The translations under genes and the position numbers were made by a program. From the NCBI GenBank assembly GCA_022340615.1, contig JAJDNO010000024.1:1-64000 (forward strand): 64,000 nt of DNA, written 5' to 3'. Origin of the DNA: Gallionella sp. GTDB taxonomy: Bacteria; Pseudomonadota; Gammaproteobacteria; Burkholderiales; Gallionellaceae. Numbering within the stretch: the first letter of the stretch is position 1; each line of letters starts with the position of its first letter. The notes under the pieces were generated by a model, which saw only the letters and a program-made list of their open reading frames with translations, was not told the DNA's origin and searched no databases. Shown piece after piece: positions 44,306-54,198 of this stretch.

Positions 44306-46021
44306 TCAGCCGAAAGTAAACGCAAATGCATGGACACCGGGATCGAGAAACTCGATGCGAAAGGTGTGGACCCCGATCTTCCCGCGTTGCCGCACAAGCT
44401 GGTATAGCCTCTGCTCGCGAACCATGCCGTTGCCACGGGCATCGGTATCTGTCCCGTGGTTCGCACCGGGAGCCACACCGTCCAGCGTGACCCTGAAACG
44501 CACCGGTTTGCCGCCCGGCGAGCCCAGCACCAGATGCAGATCGCGGCCGCGGAAACGGTAACTGATCGAGCCGCCGGAAGTATGCAACACGCAGGATTCG
44601 CCTCCAACCAGCCATTCCCCGGCCAGAGCCCAATGATCCGCTTCAAGCTTGCGCGGCGCGCTGTAATTTGCCGCCCTGTCCTTGCTGACCGGCTCGGGCG
44701 AAGACAGATTCTGCTGGCGCGCATAGCCCAGGTAGGTTTCCGGCGAACGCGCACCGGCGGATGCCGCCTCCGTCGCGCCCGATCCCGCAACGTGCACCAG
44801 GCCGCCGGCCAGCACAATTTTGTCCTGATGCGCCTCCTCGAGCAGGGAGCGTATCATCCGCTCGGTTTCGTCATACGCGCCTTCGCCGAAGTGGTGTTCG
44901 CGGATCCGACCATTCGCATCTATCAGATAATGGGCGGGCCAGTACTGGTTGTTGTATGCATTCCAGACCGCATACCGGTTATCCATCACGACCGGATATT
45001 TGATGCCCAGATCGCTGATCGCCTGCCCGACATTGCGCGGATCCTTCTCGAACGCGAACTCAGGCGTGTGCACCCCGATGATGACCAGCCCCTGGTCGCG
45101 ATACTTCCGGTCCCAGGCTTTCAGATAGGGCAAGGTACGCAGGCAATTGATGCAGGAATAGGTCCAGAAATCCACCAGCACCACTTTGCCGCGCAGCGAC
45201 CCGCTGGCAAGCGGCGGAGAGTTGAACCACTTTGTCGCACCATCGAAAGATGGCATCAGCGGCAGACTGGCTTCAGCGGGCGTGGCGGATTGACGGACAG
45301 CGGCCGGCTTCGCCAGTTGCGCGATCAGCTTCTGTTCGGTCCCGGCCGTGTTCAAAAAGTCGAATTGCGCCAGGAAACGCGTATCCCAGCCCAGCGCAAT
45401 CGCGACCACTCCGGCCAGCACCGCGACGCCCAGTCCGCGCCGCAGCCATTCTTCCGCACCCAGCCCCCGCTTCATCAGGCTGAACACGCGTCCGCCGGCC
45501 AGCAGCGCCAGCGCCAGCGAAGATGCCGCGCCGGCCGCAAACACCAGCAGCAGCAACGCGCTGTGCAGATTCGCGCCGTTCAGCGCAGCGCCGGCCAGCA
45601 CCAGCCCGAGAATGGGTCCGGCGCAGGGTGCCCACAGGAACCCGACCGCGACGCCCAGCAGCAGCGAGCCCCTGATGCTGGATTCCCGGTCGGCGCGCTG
45701 TTGCAATCGGCCGCCGAACGCGACGAACGGGCGCATCATCCGATCCGCCAACGCCGGGAACACCAGCGCCAGCCCCATCAGCAATAGAAGCAGCATCGCC
45801 GCATAGCGGCCGTACTGGTTCAATGCAACCAGCCATGCACCTCCGACTGCCGCTAGGCTGGCCAGCACCGTGAAGGTCGCGGCCATGCCGATCAGGATCG
45901 GCAAACCGGAACGCCGGAACGACCTGTCCGAACGGGCAAAGATGAAAGGCAACACCGGCAGCACGCACGGGCTGAAAATGGTCAGCACGCCGCCGAGATA
46001 GGCCAGCACAAAGATCAGCAT
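44306..46021 (-). CDS. DipZ-like fusion: CcdA/DsbD membrane domain + thioredoxin-like domain + C-terminal beta domain
   Basis: FSPCVLPVLPFIFARS...GFLWAPCAGPILGLVLAGA; redoxin region VVLVDFWTYSCINCLRTLPYLKAWD (CxxC); DipZ C-terminal YLGYARQQNLSSPEP...ALAGEWLVGGE. Confidence 0.93.
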   Translation of the reverse strand: MLIFVLAYLGGVLTIFSPCVLPVLPFIFARSDRSFRRSGLPILIGMAATFTVLASLAAVGGAWLVALNQYGRYAAMLLLLLMGLALVFPALADRMMRPFVAFGGRLQQRADRESSIRGSLLLGVAVGFLWAPCAGPILGLVLAGAALNGANLHSALLLLVFAAGAASSLALALLAGGRVFSLMKRGLGAEEWLRRGLGVAVLAGVVAIALGWDTRFLAQFDFLNTAGTEQKLIAQLAKPAAVRQSATPAEASLPLMPSFDGATKWFNSPPLASGSLRGKVVLVDFWTYSCINCLRTLPYLKAWDRKYRDQGLVIIGVHTPEFAFEKDPRNVGQAISDLGIKYPVVMDNRYAVWNAYNNQYWPAHYLIDANGRIREHHFGEGAYDETERMIRSLLEEAHQDKIVLAGGLVHVAGSGATEAASAGARSPETYLGYARQQNLSSPEPVSKDRAANYSAPRKLEADHWALAGEWLVGGESCVLHTSGGSISYRFRGRDLHLVLGSPGGKPVRFRVTLDGVAPGANHGTDTDARGNGMVREQRLYQLVRQRGKIGVHTFRIEFLDPGVHAFAFTFG

Positions 46022-46027
46022 GATGGA

Positions 46028-46573
46028 TCAGGCATGCTTTGGTTTTGGTACGAAACGCAACGCAACGGTATTCATGCAATAGCGCAATCCGGTCGGTTGC
46101 GGTCCGTCGTTAAATACATGGCCAAGATGCGCATCGCACAGGGTGCAGCGCACCTCGGTGCGCGTCATCCCGAACATGTGGTCTGTGATCTCGCGCACGT
46201 TTTGCGGAGCGATCGGTTGCCAGAAACTCGGCCAGCCGGTCCCGGAATCGTATTTGGTCGCCGCATCGAACAGCGCGTTGTCGCAACACACGCAGCGGTA
46301 CAGGCCGGGCTCATGCCGGTCGTAGCCCGGCTGTGAAAATGCCCGTTCGGTGCCCTGCTCGCGCGTCACTTCGTAGGCCAGCGGCGACAGCCGCTTTTTC
46401 CATTCTGCATCCTTGTTCACGCGCGCAAGAGTTGCTAGTCCCAGAGGTTTTCCGTCATCGGAAAATTGCATGATGGTCACCATGCCGCCGGCTGGAAGCT
46501 GATCGGCAAAGGAACGTGTCGCCATGGCCAGGGTAAGTCCTGACAAGGTGTATAAAAAATGTCTGCGCTGCAT
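46028..46573 (-). CDS. msrB: Peptide-methionine (R)-S-oxide reductase MsrB, exported
   Basis: N-terminal export signal MQRRHFLYTLSGLTLAMATRSFA; YRCVCCDNALFDAATKYDSGTGWPSFWQPI, CTLCDAHLGHVFNDGPQPTGLRYCMNTVALRF. Confidence 0.95.
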   Translation of the reverse strand: MQRRHFLYTLSGLTLAMATRSFADQLPAGGMVTIMQFSDDGKPLGLATLARVNKDAEWKKRLSPLAYEVTREQGTERAFSQPGYDRHEPGLYRCVCCDNALFDAATKYDSGTGWPSFWQPIAPQNVREITDHMFGMTRTEVRCTLCDAHLGHVFNDGPQPTGLRYCMNTVALRFVPKPKHA

Positions 46574-46670
46574 GTCTGTTTCCTCCTGGATCATCTTCGA
46601 CTGTCGGATTCGATATCGGGTTCAAGGCAATTATCAAAACCAGTTATGATTCGCCCTGCATGCCGGGTAA

Positions 46671-46696
46671 TTCGGGCGGCGCACTGAAAAGGTTAC
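46671..46696 (-). promoter_or_regulatory. Predicted ECF-sigma promoter of msrB-dipZ-msrA (GTAACC-N16-CGAA)
   Basis: Minus strand GATGTAACCTTTTCAGTGCGCCGCCCGAATTAC; same block upstream of the DUF2282 operon at 56707-56732. Confidence 0.75.
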
Positions 46697-46709
46697 ATCA
46701 AAGGTTCGC

Positions 46710-47249
46710 GTGACTGACAAAACTGACCATCTTGAAGCGTTGATGCGGCAAGCCCTAGGCGGGGACCAGCGTGCTTACGCGAAAGTACTGCAGGAAACCT
46801 CGCGATTCCTCAGGCCGTACCTGGCGAAGCGGCTCAGCTTTACCAACGAAACGGACGACCTGCTGCAGGAAATCCTGCTGTCCATCCACAAGGCACGTCA
46901 CACCTATGACGGCAACCGGCCCTACAAGCCGTGGGTGTATTCAATCGCAAAATTCCGGCTGCAGGATTATCTGCGCTCGCATTATGCCGACAAGTTGCAT
47001 CATGCGGATGATATTTCCGGGCTGGAAGATTTTTTGCATGAAAATGTAACCGAATCTGTCATTTCATACGAATCCATCAGTGGGGAAATCGGAAAACTCC
47101 CGCAGAAGCAGGCGACCATACTGCAATTGATGCATCAGGAGGGCTATACCGCGAAGGAAGTGGCGGAGAAACTGGGCATGAACGAATCTGCGGTCAAGGT
47201 CGCGGCCCACCGCGCCTACCGGATATTGCGGCAAAAACTGGACAAATAA
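46710..47249 (+). CDS. ECF RNA polymerase sigma factor (SigF/NrsF-partner type)
   Basis: Region 2: FTNETDDLLQEILLSIHKARHTYDGNRPYKPWVYSIAKFRLQDYLR; region 4: EGYTAKEVAEKLGMNESAVKVAAHRAYRILRQKL; GTG start; overlaps the next gene by 1 nt. Confidence 0.93.
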   Translation: MTDKTDHLEALMRQALGGDQRAYAKVLQETSRFLRPYLAKRLSFTNETDDLLQEILLSIHKARHTYDGNRPYKPWVYSIAKFRLQDYLRSHYADKLHHADDISGLEDFLHENVTESVISYESISGEIGKLPQKQATILQLMHQEGYTAKEVAEKLGMNESAVKVAAHRAYRILRQKLDK

Positions 47250-47884
47250 TGGGAAATATCAATGAACTGATCAACCGTCTGGCGCACGACAATATGACAG
47301 TGAAGCCTGCGCCCCATCCTTACAAGCTGAGCCTGAAATGGATGGGGTGGGCTGTTGCCTATCTTGTCGTCGCGCTGGCATTTTCCGGGGTGCGCCCGGA
47401 CCTGCCGGCCAAACTCCACCAGCCCATGTTCGTCGCTGAACTCGCTGCACTGGCCGGCATCTTCATCACGACATCCCTGAGCGCGTCATTGCTGTCGTTT
47501 CCGGATATACACCAGCTGCGCCGGCTGGCATTCGCGCCGCTGATCGCTTTCGCGCTGTTTTTGCTGGTGATGTTCCTCGCATGGCAGGCAGACAACCCCC
47601 CGGCGCCGCTGCCGGTGCACAGTTTTCAATGCACCCTGGGCATAACCATGATGTCGTTCCTGCCGGCCGCCTGGATATTCTATGTGATGCGCAAATTTGC
47701 CAGCACCCACTATCATCTGGCCGGCTGCTGCGCGCTGCTCTTCGCGTTCAGTATCGGCGCGATATGGCTGAGGCTATACGAGGTGAACAACTCGATCATG
47801 CATGTGATCGAATGGCATTACCTGCCGATGATCGCGTTCGGCATCATCGGGCTGTGGCTGGGGAAAAACATTCTGAAGTGGTAA
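47249..47884 (+). CDS. NrsF-type (DUF1109) membrane anti-sigma factor
   Basis: Six hydrophobic helices, PHPYKLSLKWMGWAVAYLVVALAFSGVRPDL..., EVNNSIMHVIEWHYLPMIAFGIIGLWLGK; immediately follows the ECF gene. Confidence 0.85.
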   Translation: MGNINELINRLAHDNMTVKPAPHPYKLSLKWMGWAVAYLVVALAFSGVRPDLPAKLHQPMFVAELAALAGIFITTSLSASLLSFPDIHQLRRLAFAPLIAFALFLLVMFLAWQADNPPAPLPVHSFQCTLGITMMSFLPAAWIFYVMRKFASTHYHLAGCCALLFAFSIGAIWLRLYEVNNSIMHVIEWHYLPMIAFGIIGLWLGKNILKW

Positions 47885-47928
47885 CGGCAAAGGCGCGCTT
47901 CGCTAATCCGTGTAGCCGGATGCCGCCG

Positions 47929-49440
47929 TCAGATATCGAGGAAGCGGACCTGGTTGCGCCCGCTTTCCTTGGCCTCGTACATCACCTTGTCGGCCCGCTT
48001 CAGCAGGTCGGCTGGCCGGTATTCGTGATCGATGAACATTACTACACCGATGCTAGAGCTGCAGTGATATTCGATTATTTTTTCGGTATCGCCCTCCTGT
48101 TGCAGCACCAGCCTGTAGGGTCTGGCGAGGATGGCACGGATCTTTTCGGCAACCACCCCGGTCTGGGCAATCGAGGATTGCTTGTCGGTGTCCAGTTCGG
48201 TCAGCATCACCACGAATTCATCGCCGCCGAATCGCGAAACAGTATCCACTTCGCGGACGCAACTGATGATGCGGTGCGCAACTTCCTTCAATAGCAGGTC
48301 GCCCGCACTGTGCCCGTACTGGTCATTCAGCGGCTTGAAATTGTCCATATCCAGGAACATCAGCGCGGCATAGCGGCCGGAGCGGTTGCTGGCCGCCATT
48401 GCCTGGTTCAGGCGATCGTCGAACATGCGGCGGTTGGGCAGCTTGGTCAAGGCGTCGTAAAAGGCCAGGTTGCGGATCTGGTCCTCGGCCTTGATGCGTT
48501 CGGTGATGTCGCGCGACACAACGACGACGCGGGACGGTCGCCCCATGCTGTTCCTGATCACGCCGCCGCATGATTCCATGTAGCGGATGCTGCCATCTGG
48601 CATCGAGAAACGGTATTCGATGCGCAGTCCGATGCCGGTCCTTACGGTCTCCATGAACACCCGCCTCACATGTTCGCGGTCATCGGGATGTATCTCTGCA
48701 AACGAATCGGTGCCCTTCAGGGATTCGGGGTCGCCGAACAAGCGCGTGTAGGAGGGACTGTTGTAGAGCCGTCGCCCGTCCAAATCGAGCACCGCGATGA
48801 AATCATCGACGTTCTCGGTGATCATGCGATAGAACGCTTCCTGTTCGCGCAACTCATCCTCGAACCGCTTGTTTTCGGAAATGTCGGTCATCACCACGCG
48901 CACCACCGTCGATTTGCCGTCCTTCTGCAGGCGCAGGCTGTCCAGCCTGACCTGGCAGCAAGTCTTGTCTTCGTGCACGATAGCCAATTCGCAGGTCAGC
49001 TTGTCTTCCTGCTGCAGCAAGTCGATGAAATATTCTGTCCAGTCCTTGATATCTTCAGCGGCAACGAAGGCATCAAAGCGCTTGTGCAGCAGCTTACCGC
49101 GTTCATCCCCCAGCAGGGTCGCGCCGGTCAGGTTGATTTCCTCTATCCGGGCATCGCTGCTTAGCGTGACATAGCCGACTGGCGCGAGATCGTAGAAGTC
49201 GGTGTACCGGTCGCGCAATTCCTTCATCATCAGCTGCGCGCGCTGCAACTCCTGGCGCTGCATCCCAAGTTCGACCTGGCACACCTGCAGTTCATGGAAT
49301 ATTTCTTCGACGGGACGGGACGGCCTATCCGCAGGTGCCATCTGCGCCAGATGCTTTTCAGCGGCAGCTCGCAAACCCTCGGCGAACTGTGCCTCCGAAT
49401 CTGTTTTCGGCAAATCGGGCCTTGCTGATCTATTGCCCAT
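47929..49440 (-). CDS. PAS/PAC sensor diguanylate cyclase
   Basis: Two PAS regions, GGDEF domain with intact RFGGDEFVVML; start at MGNRSARPDLPK inferred. Confidence 0.9.
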   Translation of the reverse strand: MGNRSARPDLPKTDSEAQFAEGLRAAAEKHLAQMAPADRPSRPVEEIFHELQVCQVELGMQRQELQRAQLMMKELRDRYTDFYDLAPVGYVTLSSDARIEEINLTGATLLGDERGKLLHKRFDAFVAAEDIKDWTEYFIDLLQQEDKLTCELAIVHEDKTCCQVRLDSLRLQKDGKSTVVRVVMTDISENKRFEDELREQEAFYRMITENVDDFIAVLDLDGRRLYNSPSYTRLFGDPESLKGTDSFAEIHPDDREHVRRVFMETVRTGIGLRIEYRFSMPDGSIRYMESCGGVIRNSMGRPSRVVVVSRDITERIKAEDQIRNLAFYDALTKLPNRRMFDDRLNQAMAASNRSGRYAALMFLDMDNFKPLNDQYGHSAGDLLLKEVAHRIISCVREVDTVSRFGGDEFVVMLTELDTDKQSSIAQTGVVAEKIRAILARPYRLVLQQEGDTEKIIEYHCSSSIGVVMFIDHEYRPADLLKRADKVMYEAKESGRNQVRFLDI

Positions 49441-49788
49441 AACTTCCCCCTTTGCAACTGTGTCAAGTATCGCATATCGCGCCGGTTCCGCAATATATTT
49501 CAGGCTGTTGCCCGTCACGCCGAATTCGGCTTTGGCGGCTCTCATGCTACAATTGCACACGATTTTCATGCATAACAATTGCCCCCGGCCGGCTGTTCCC
49601 GGTCCCGGCCTGTCGATTCCGGCTGATCAGGCAGGATGATCGACCCGGCAATTCTGGTTAATACTTTTCGCGTGCCTGGACACGCAAAATCGACTCGGGG
49701 CATTCCTGATCCGGTTTGAAAGGTCTACACGAAATCGTGCGGGCCTTTTTCTTTTTCACGATCCGGTTGCACCGGCGAAAGCAGCACT

Positions 49789-51450
49789 ATGAATAATGTC
49801 AGCGAAGCAGCAAACACAAGTATCCCATCGGCCAGTTCCGATGCAACCGCGCGCGCCGGCGATATCGAGCGGGAAGTAAAGCGGCGCCGCACTTTCGCGA
49901 TCATTTCCCACCCTGACGCGGGCAAGACCACGCTCACCGAAAAACTGCTGCTGTTCGGCGGCGCGATCCAGATGGCCGGCACTGTAAAGGCGCGCAAGAG
50001 CGGCCGGCATGCGACTTCCGACTGGCTGGATATCGAAAAGCAGCGCGGCATCTCGGTGGCCAGCTCGGTGATGCAGTTTGCCTACGACGACTGCGTGATC
50101 AATCTGCTCGATACGCCCGGCCACCAGGATTTCTCCGAGGACACCTATCGCGTGCTGACCGCGGTTGATGCGGCGGTGATGGTTGTGGACGCGGCCAAGG
50201 GCGTGGAAGCGCAGACCATCAAGTTGCTGGAAGTGTGCCGCTTGCGCAACACGCCGATCATCACGTTCATCAACAAGATGGACCGGGAGGTGCGCGATCC
50301 GCTGGAAGTGCTGGATGAGATCGAATCGGTGCTGAAGATAAAATGTGCGCCGGTAACCTGGCCGATCGGCATAGGCAAGCGCTTTCAGGGTGTGTATCAC
50401 CTGCTCAACGACGAAGTGCTGCGCTTCGTGCCGGGCGAAGCCAAGGCCGGGCAGGAAGTCGAAACCCTGCGCGGCGATCAGATCGAGCAACTGGCAAAAC
50501 AATGTCCTGCCGAAATGCAGACCATGCGCGACGAAACCGAACTGATCATGGGTGCAGGCGCGCCGTTCGATCTGCAGGAATTTCTCGGCGGACAGCAGTC
50601 GCCGGTGTTCTTCGGCTCCGGCGTGAACAACTTCGGCGTGCGCGAAATCCTGCGCGCGCTGGTAGATTGGGCGCCCTCGCCTTTGCCGCGCGAGACCGAC
50701 GTGCGCGTGGTCCATCCGACAGAACCTGCGTTCACCGGCTTCGTGTTCAAGATCCAGGCCAACATGGACCCGAACCACCGCGACCGTATCGCGTTTCTGC
50801 GCATCTGCTCCGGCAAGTACACACCGGGTATGAAGGTAAAACATCGCCGCACCGGCAAGGAGATGAAGCTGGCCAACGCGGTAACCTTCATGGCAAACGA
50901 GCGTACCCGCATGGAAGAGGCTTACGCCGGAGACATCATCGGCGTGCACAACCACGGCCAGCTGCAGATCGGCGACGTGCTCACCGAAGGCGAGGCGCTC
51001 ACCTTCAAGGGCATCCCCTACTTCGCGCCGGAGCTGTTCAGCCGCGCACGGCTGCGCGACCCGATGAAAGCCAAGCAATTGCAAAAGGGACTGCGCCAGC
51101 TGGGCGAAGAAGGCGCGGTGCAGGTGTTCGAACCGCTGCAGGATTCCAATCCGCTGATCGGCGCGGTAGGCCAATTGCAATTCGAAGTGGTCGAGCACCG
51201 GCTGAAATCCGAATACGGCGTGGATGCGGTATTCGAACGCGCAGGCATCCATACCGCACGCTGGGTGACCTGCGCGGACAAGAATCATCTCGGCGAATTC
51301 GTGAAGGCCAATCAGGCTCGTCTGGCCAGAGACGTGGATGGCAACTATGCCTATCTTGCCGATACCGGCGTGAACCTGCGCCTGGCACAGGAGCGCTGGC
51401 CGAAAATCCAGTTCCATGCGACGCGCGAGCATGGCCAGCAATTGAACTGA
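49789..51450 (+). CDS. prfC: Peptide chain release factor 3
   Basis: [62 protein letters not shown]. Confidence 0.97.
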   Translation: MNNVSEAANTSIPSASSDATARAGDIEREVKRRRTFAIISHPDAGKTTLTEKLLLFGGAIQMAGTVKARKSGRHATSDWLDIEKQRGISVASSVMQFAYDDCVINLLDTPGHQDFSEDTYRVLTAVDAAVMVVDAAKGVEAQTIKLLEVCRLRNTPIITFINKMDREVRDPLEVLDEIESVLKIKCAPVTWPIGIGKRFQGVYHLLNDEVLRFVPGEAKAGQEVETLRGDQIEQLAKQCPAEMQTMRDETELIMGAGAPFDLQEFLGGQQSPVFFGSGVNNFGVREILRALVDWAPSPLPRETDVRVVHPTEPAFTGFVFKIQANMDPNHRDRIAFLRICSGKYTPGMKVKHRRTGKEMKLANAVTFMANERTRMEEAYAGDIIGVHNHGQLQIGDVLTEGEALTFKGIPYFAPELFSRARLRDPMKAKQLQKGLRQLGEEGAVQVFEPLQDSNPLIGAVGQLQFEVVEHRLKSEYGVDAVFERAGIHTARWVTCADKNHLGEFVKANQARLARDVDGNYAYLADTGVNLRLAQERWPKIQFHATREHGQQLN

Positions 51451-51467
51451 TCGATCGGCGGCTCCGC

Positions 51468-53717
51468 TCAGAATTTCGCGCGATAGTAGGCGAGAAAATC
51501 ATCTGCCGGCAACGGACGGCTGAATAAATATCCCTGTATTTCGTCGCAGCCCAGGGTTTTCAGCAGTTCGAGCTGCGCATCTGTTTCCACCCCTTCTGCA
51601 ACAGTGCTCAGGTCCAGTGCTTTTGCCATCGCAACGATGGTTTTCGCAATCGCAACATCATCGATATTCCCGGGCATGTCCTTGATGAAAGCCCGATCGA
51701 TCTTCACAGAGTCGATCGGGAAACGCTTGAGATGGGCAAGAGAGGAGTGGCCGGTGCCAAAATCGTCTAGCGACAGGTGAACACCCCGGCTGCGTATCCT
51801 GTCCAGCAGATCGATCACCCGTTCCGGGTCTTCCATCACCATGCTTTCGGTAATTTCCAGCTCCAGCGAGCTTGCCGGAAGTCCTGATTCGGCAAGCGCC
51901 TCATCGATTTCCGCCGGGAGGTTGTCTGAACGGAACTGCCTTGCGGACAGATTGACCGCCACCCGGATCGGTTGCAACCCGGCCTTCTGCCAGGCTGCAT
52001 TTTGCCGGCAGGCCTCGCGCAGCACCCAGCGGCCGATCGCGACGATCATCCCTGTATCTTCTGCAACGGGAATGAATTCGGCCGGAGAAATCATGCCCCA
52101 CTCGCGATGCATCCAGCGCACCAGCGCTTCCATGCCGACCAGGCGTCCGCTCGCGGTATCCACCTTGGGCTGGTAATGCAATAGCAGTTCCTGATTTTCC
52201 ACCGCGTGCTGCAAATCGGTGATCATGCGCAGGGTGTTCGCGGCGGCGCGCCCCATCGCTTCGTCATAGACCGCAAAATCGTTGCCTCCGGCGCGGCGCA
52301 CCCGGTTGCAGGCGGAAGCGGCCTGCTGTACCTGAGCCTCAGCCATGATTGCCGGATCGCTGCCTGCAGCGCTTTTCATCAGCGCAGCCCCGATCGACAG
52401 CGTAGAAAACAGTTCGCGTCGCTCGACATGCAGCGGCCGCCTTGCGGTGCCGAGCAACTGCACGGCGCGCCGTTGAGCGCCGGCCAGATCTCCTGGCCAG
52501 CATACCAGCACGAACGCATTCCCGCCAAAACGATATAGCGTCTCTTCGTTTTCGTTGATTCCATCGCGCAGTCGCAGCGCAACCTTGACCAGCCAGCGCT
52601 CGGTTTCAACCGCACCCAGGCTTTCGAAGATTTCCTGTTCGCGGTCGGCAACGATCATCATCACCGTGCCCGCGCGCTGTTGTTCGACCGCCTTGCCCAG
52701 ATCTTCACGCAGACGGTACTGGTTGGGCAGCCCGGTGGCGGGATCGAAGAACGCCTGATAGGCGAGATTTTCCTCTGCCTCCCTGCGCGCTGTGACGTCC
52801 TTGATGTAGACATGGAATTCGGAAAAGTCCGCAAGGTAGGCCACGGTACATTCCAGCGTGAGCTTGCCGAGCGTGTATTCGAATTGCCGGTTGGAAGCCT
52901 GGTTCAAACGGGCTTCATCCAGATGGTGTTGCATCTCTTCAGGCAGCAGTTTTCCGGAGTCATTCGGAGGTAGATTCAGCCTGGCGAGCAATTCGGCGGT
53001 CGCCGGGTTCGCATAGCTCACCTCTCCCGTTGTGCCGAGGCGCAGTACCGGATTCGGGTTGCGCTCGGCAAACATCGCCAGCCTGCGGCGCTCCATTCCC
53101 TCGCGGATGATCGCGACGACATAGTAGCCCACGAAAAAGGCAACACCGAAAATCAATACCGAAAAGCCGATGACCCAGCGCACCATGGTCGAGACACTGC
53201 TGCGCGAGTCGTTACCCAACATGTCGACCGCGCGCTGGTTGGCCGCCGACATCGCGGCCAGGGTGCTTTCAATCTGCCTGACCTTGGGTTTAACCTGCGC
53301 CAGGATCGCCCGGGCCAGATCCCAGTTCACGACCTTGCTGGAAAGCGTTTTCGATAATTCGTCGGACAATTCGTCCAGCGCGATGAGCCGGGTGCGCAAT
53401 TCCCTCACCTGCTCTCGCGAATCCACGTCCTTTTCCAGCTGGTCGACGATGGCGTCAAGTCGCGCGCGGTTCAGCGCGCGCTGGGTCTGGAATGCGTCCC
53501 GGGTTGCGGTGTAGGAATAATATTCGTAAAGCAGGCGTTCCTCGTCGGCGATGACACCGCGCAACTCGCCGATGCGCTGCGACAATGGCAGCTTCTCTGC
53601 GATGAACATCCGGTTCACCGCCTGCACCGAGTCCCCCAGCGTGATGATGCGAACCGACACCGCAACACCCACCGCGAGCACAAGCAGAAACACCCACCAT
53701 ATCCTGCGCTGAAGCAT
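51468..53717 (-). CDS. Membrane sensor protein with degenerate GGDEF and intact EAL domain
   Basis: N-terminal TM and four-helix sensor; GGDEF position reads RFGGNAFVLVC; EALVRWMHREWGMISP, ITESMVMEDPERVIDLLDRIRSRGVHLSLDDFGTGHSSLAHLKRFPIDSVKIDRAF. Confidence 0.92.
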   Translation of the reverse strand: MLQRRIWWVFLLVLAVGVAVSVRIITLGDSVQAVNRMFIAEKLPLSQRIGELRGVIADEERLLYEYYSYTATRDAFQTQRALNRARLDAIVDQLEKDVDSREQVRELRTRLIALDELSDELSKTLSSKVVNWDLARAILAQVKPKVRQIESTLAAMSAANQRAVDMLGNDSRSSVSTMVRWVIGFSVLIFGVAFFVGYYVVAIIREGMERRRLAMFAERNPNPVLRLGTTGEVSYANPATAELLARLNLPPNDSGKLLPEEMQHHLDEARLNQASNRQFEYTLGKLTLECTVAYLADFSEFHVYIKDVTARREAEENLAYQAFFDPATGLPNQYRLREDLGKAVEQQRAGTVMMIVADREQEIFESLGAVETERWLVKVALRLRDGINENEETLYRFGGNAFVLVCWPGDLAGAQRRAVQLLGTARRPLHVERRELFSTLSIGAALMKSAAGSDPAIMAEAQVQQAASACNRVRRAGGNDFAVYDEAMGRAAANTLRMITDLQHAVENQELLLHYQPKVDTASGRLVGMEALVRWMHREWGMISPAEFIPVAEDTGMIVAIGRWVLREACRQNAAWQKAGLQPIRVAVNLSARQFRSDNLPAEIDEALAESGLPASSLELEITESMVMEDPERVIDLLDRIRSRGVHLSLDDFGTGHSSLAHLKRFPIDSVKIDRAFIKDMPGNIDDVAIAKTIVAMAKALDLSTVAEGVETDAQLELLKTLGCDEIQGYLFSRPLPADDFLAYYRAKF

Positions 53718-53794
53718 TACGAATCCGTTCCGTGTGTCAAAATTATTGTGCTGCTCAAGGCTCCATTATAGTAGCGGCGCATGCGCCTGACACA

Positions 53795-54088
53795 TCACAT
53801 CTTCTTGGCGGGTACGGGCATTTCCTTTCCAGGTTGAAGGCTGCCCCCTACTTTCAGGCAGGTTCCCGCCGGAACGGGGATGAAATCATTGGGGTCGTTG
53901 TCGACTTTCGAATGGCCGGCGCAGGAGTGCATCTTGGGATTGCTGTTGCACGCATTCTGTCCCGCCTTGGCGATGCCGAAGCACTTTTCCTGATCGGCAG
54001 CAGCATGGGCGGAATTTGCTGCTGCACTGAGGCCGAGCGCGAGCAGACTGGTCAGTGCGGTGGCGGCTAGTGAATTTTGGTATTTCAT
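53795..54088 (-). CDS. DUF2282 (BufA1-type bufferin) precursor, second copy
   Basis: Signal peptide ...[68 protein letters not shown], four Cys. Confidence 0.9.
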   Translation of the reverse strand: MKYQNSLAATALTSLLALGLSAAANSAHAAADQEKCFGIAKAGQNACNSNPKMHSCAGHSKVDNDPNDFIPVPAGTCLKVGGSLQPGKEMPVPAKKM

Positions 54089-54198
54089 ATTCCGGGCTCC
54101 TTTCTTGTTTGGCAAATCGAACAATACGTTCATCCATAAACGAATACGTCGATGGAATTTTACATTGTCTGCCCGGATTGTGTTCGGCGCACAGACTC

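Noticed and set aside
47046-47072. Plus-strand GTAACC...CGAA inside the sigma gene
   Set aside because: Spacer is 17 nt and it lies within the sigma coding sequence; treated as chance similarity
53776-53787. 12-bp palindrome ggcgcatgcgcc after the tail DUF2282 gene
   Set aside because: Short GC-rich palindrome without T-tract; not enough to call a terminator
54138-54164. TGTAAA...CGTT upstream of the tail DUF2282 gene as a third ECF promoter
   Set aside because: Mismatches in both boxes and a spacer one nt shorter; too weak to annotate, only mentioned as a question
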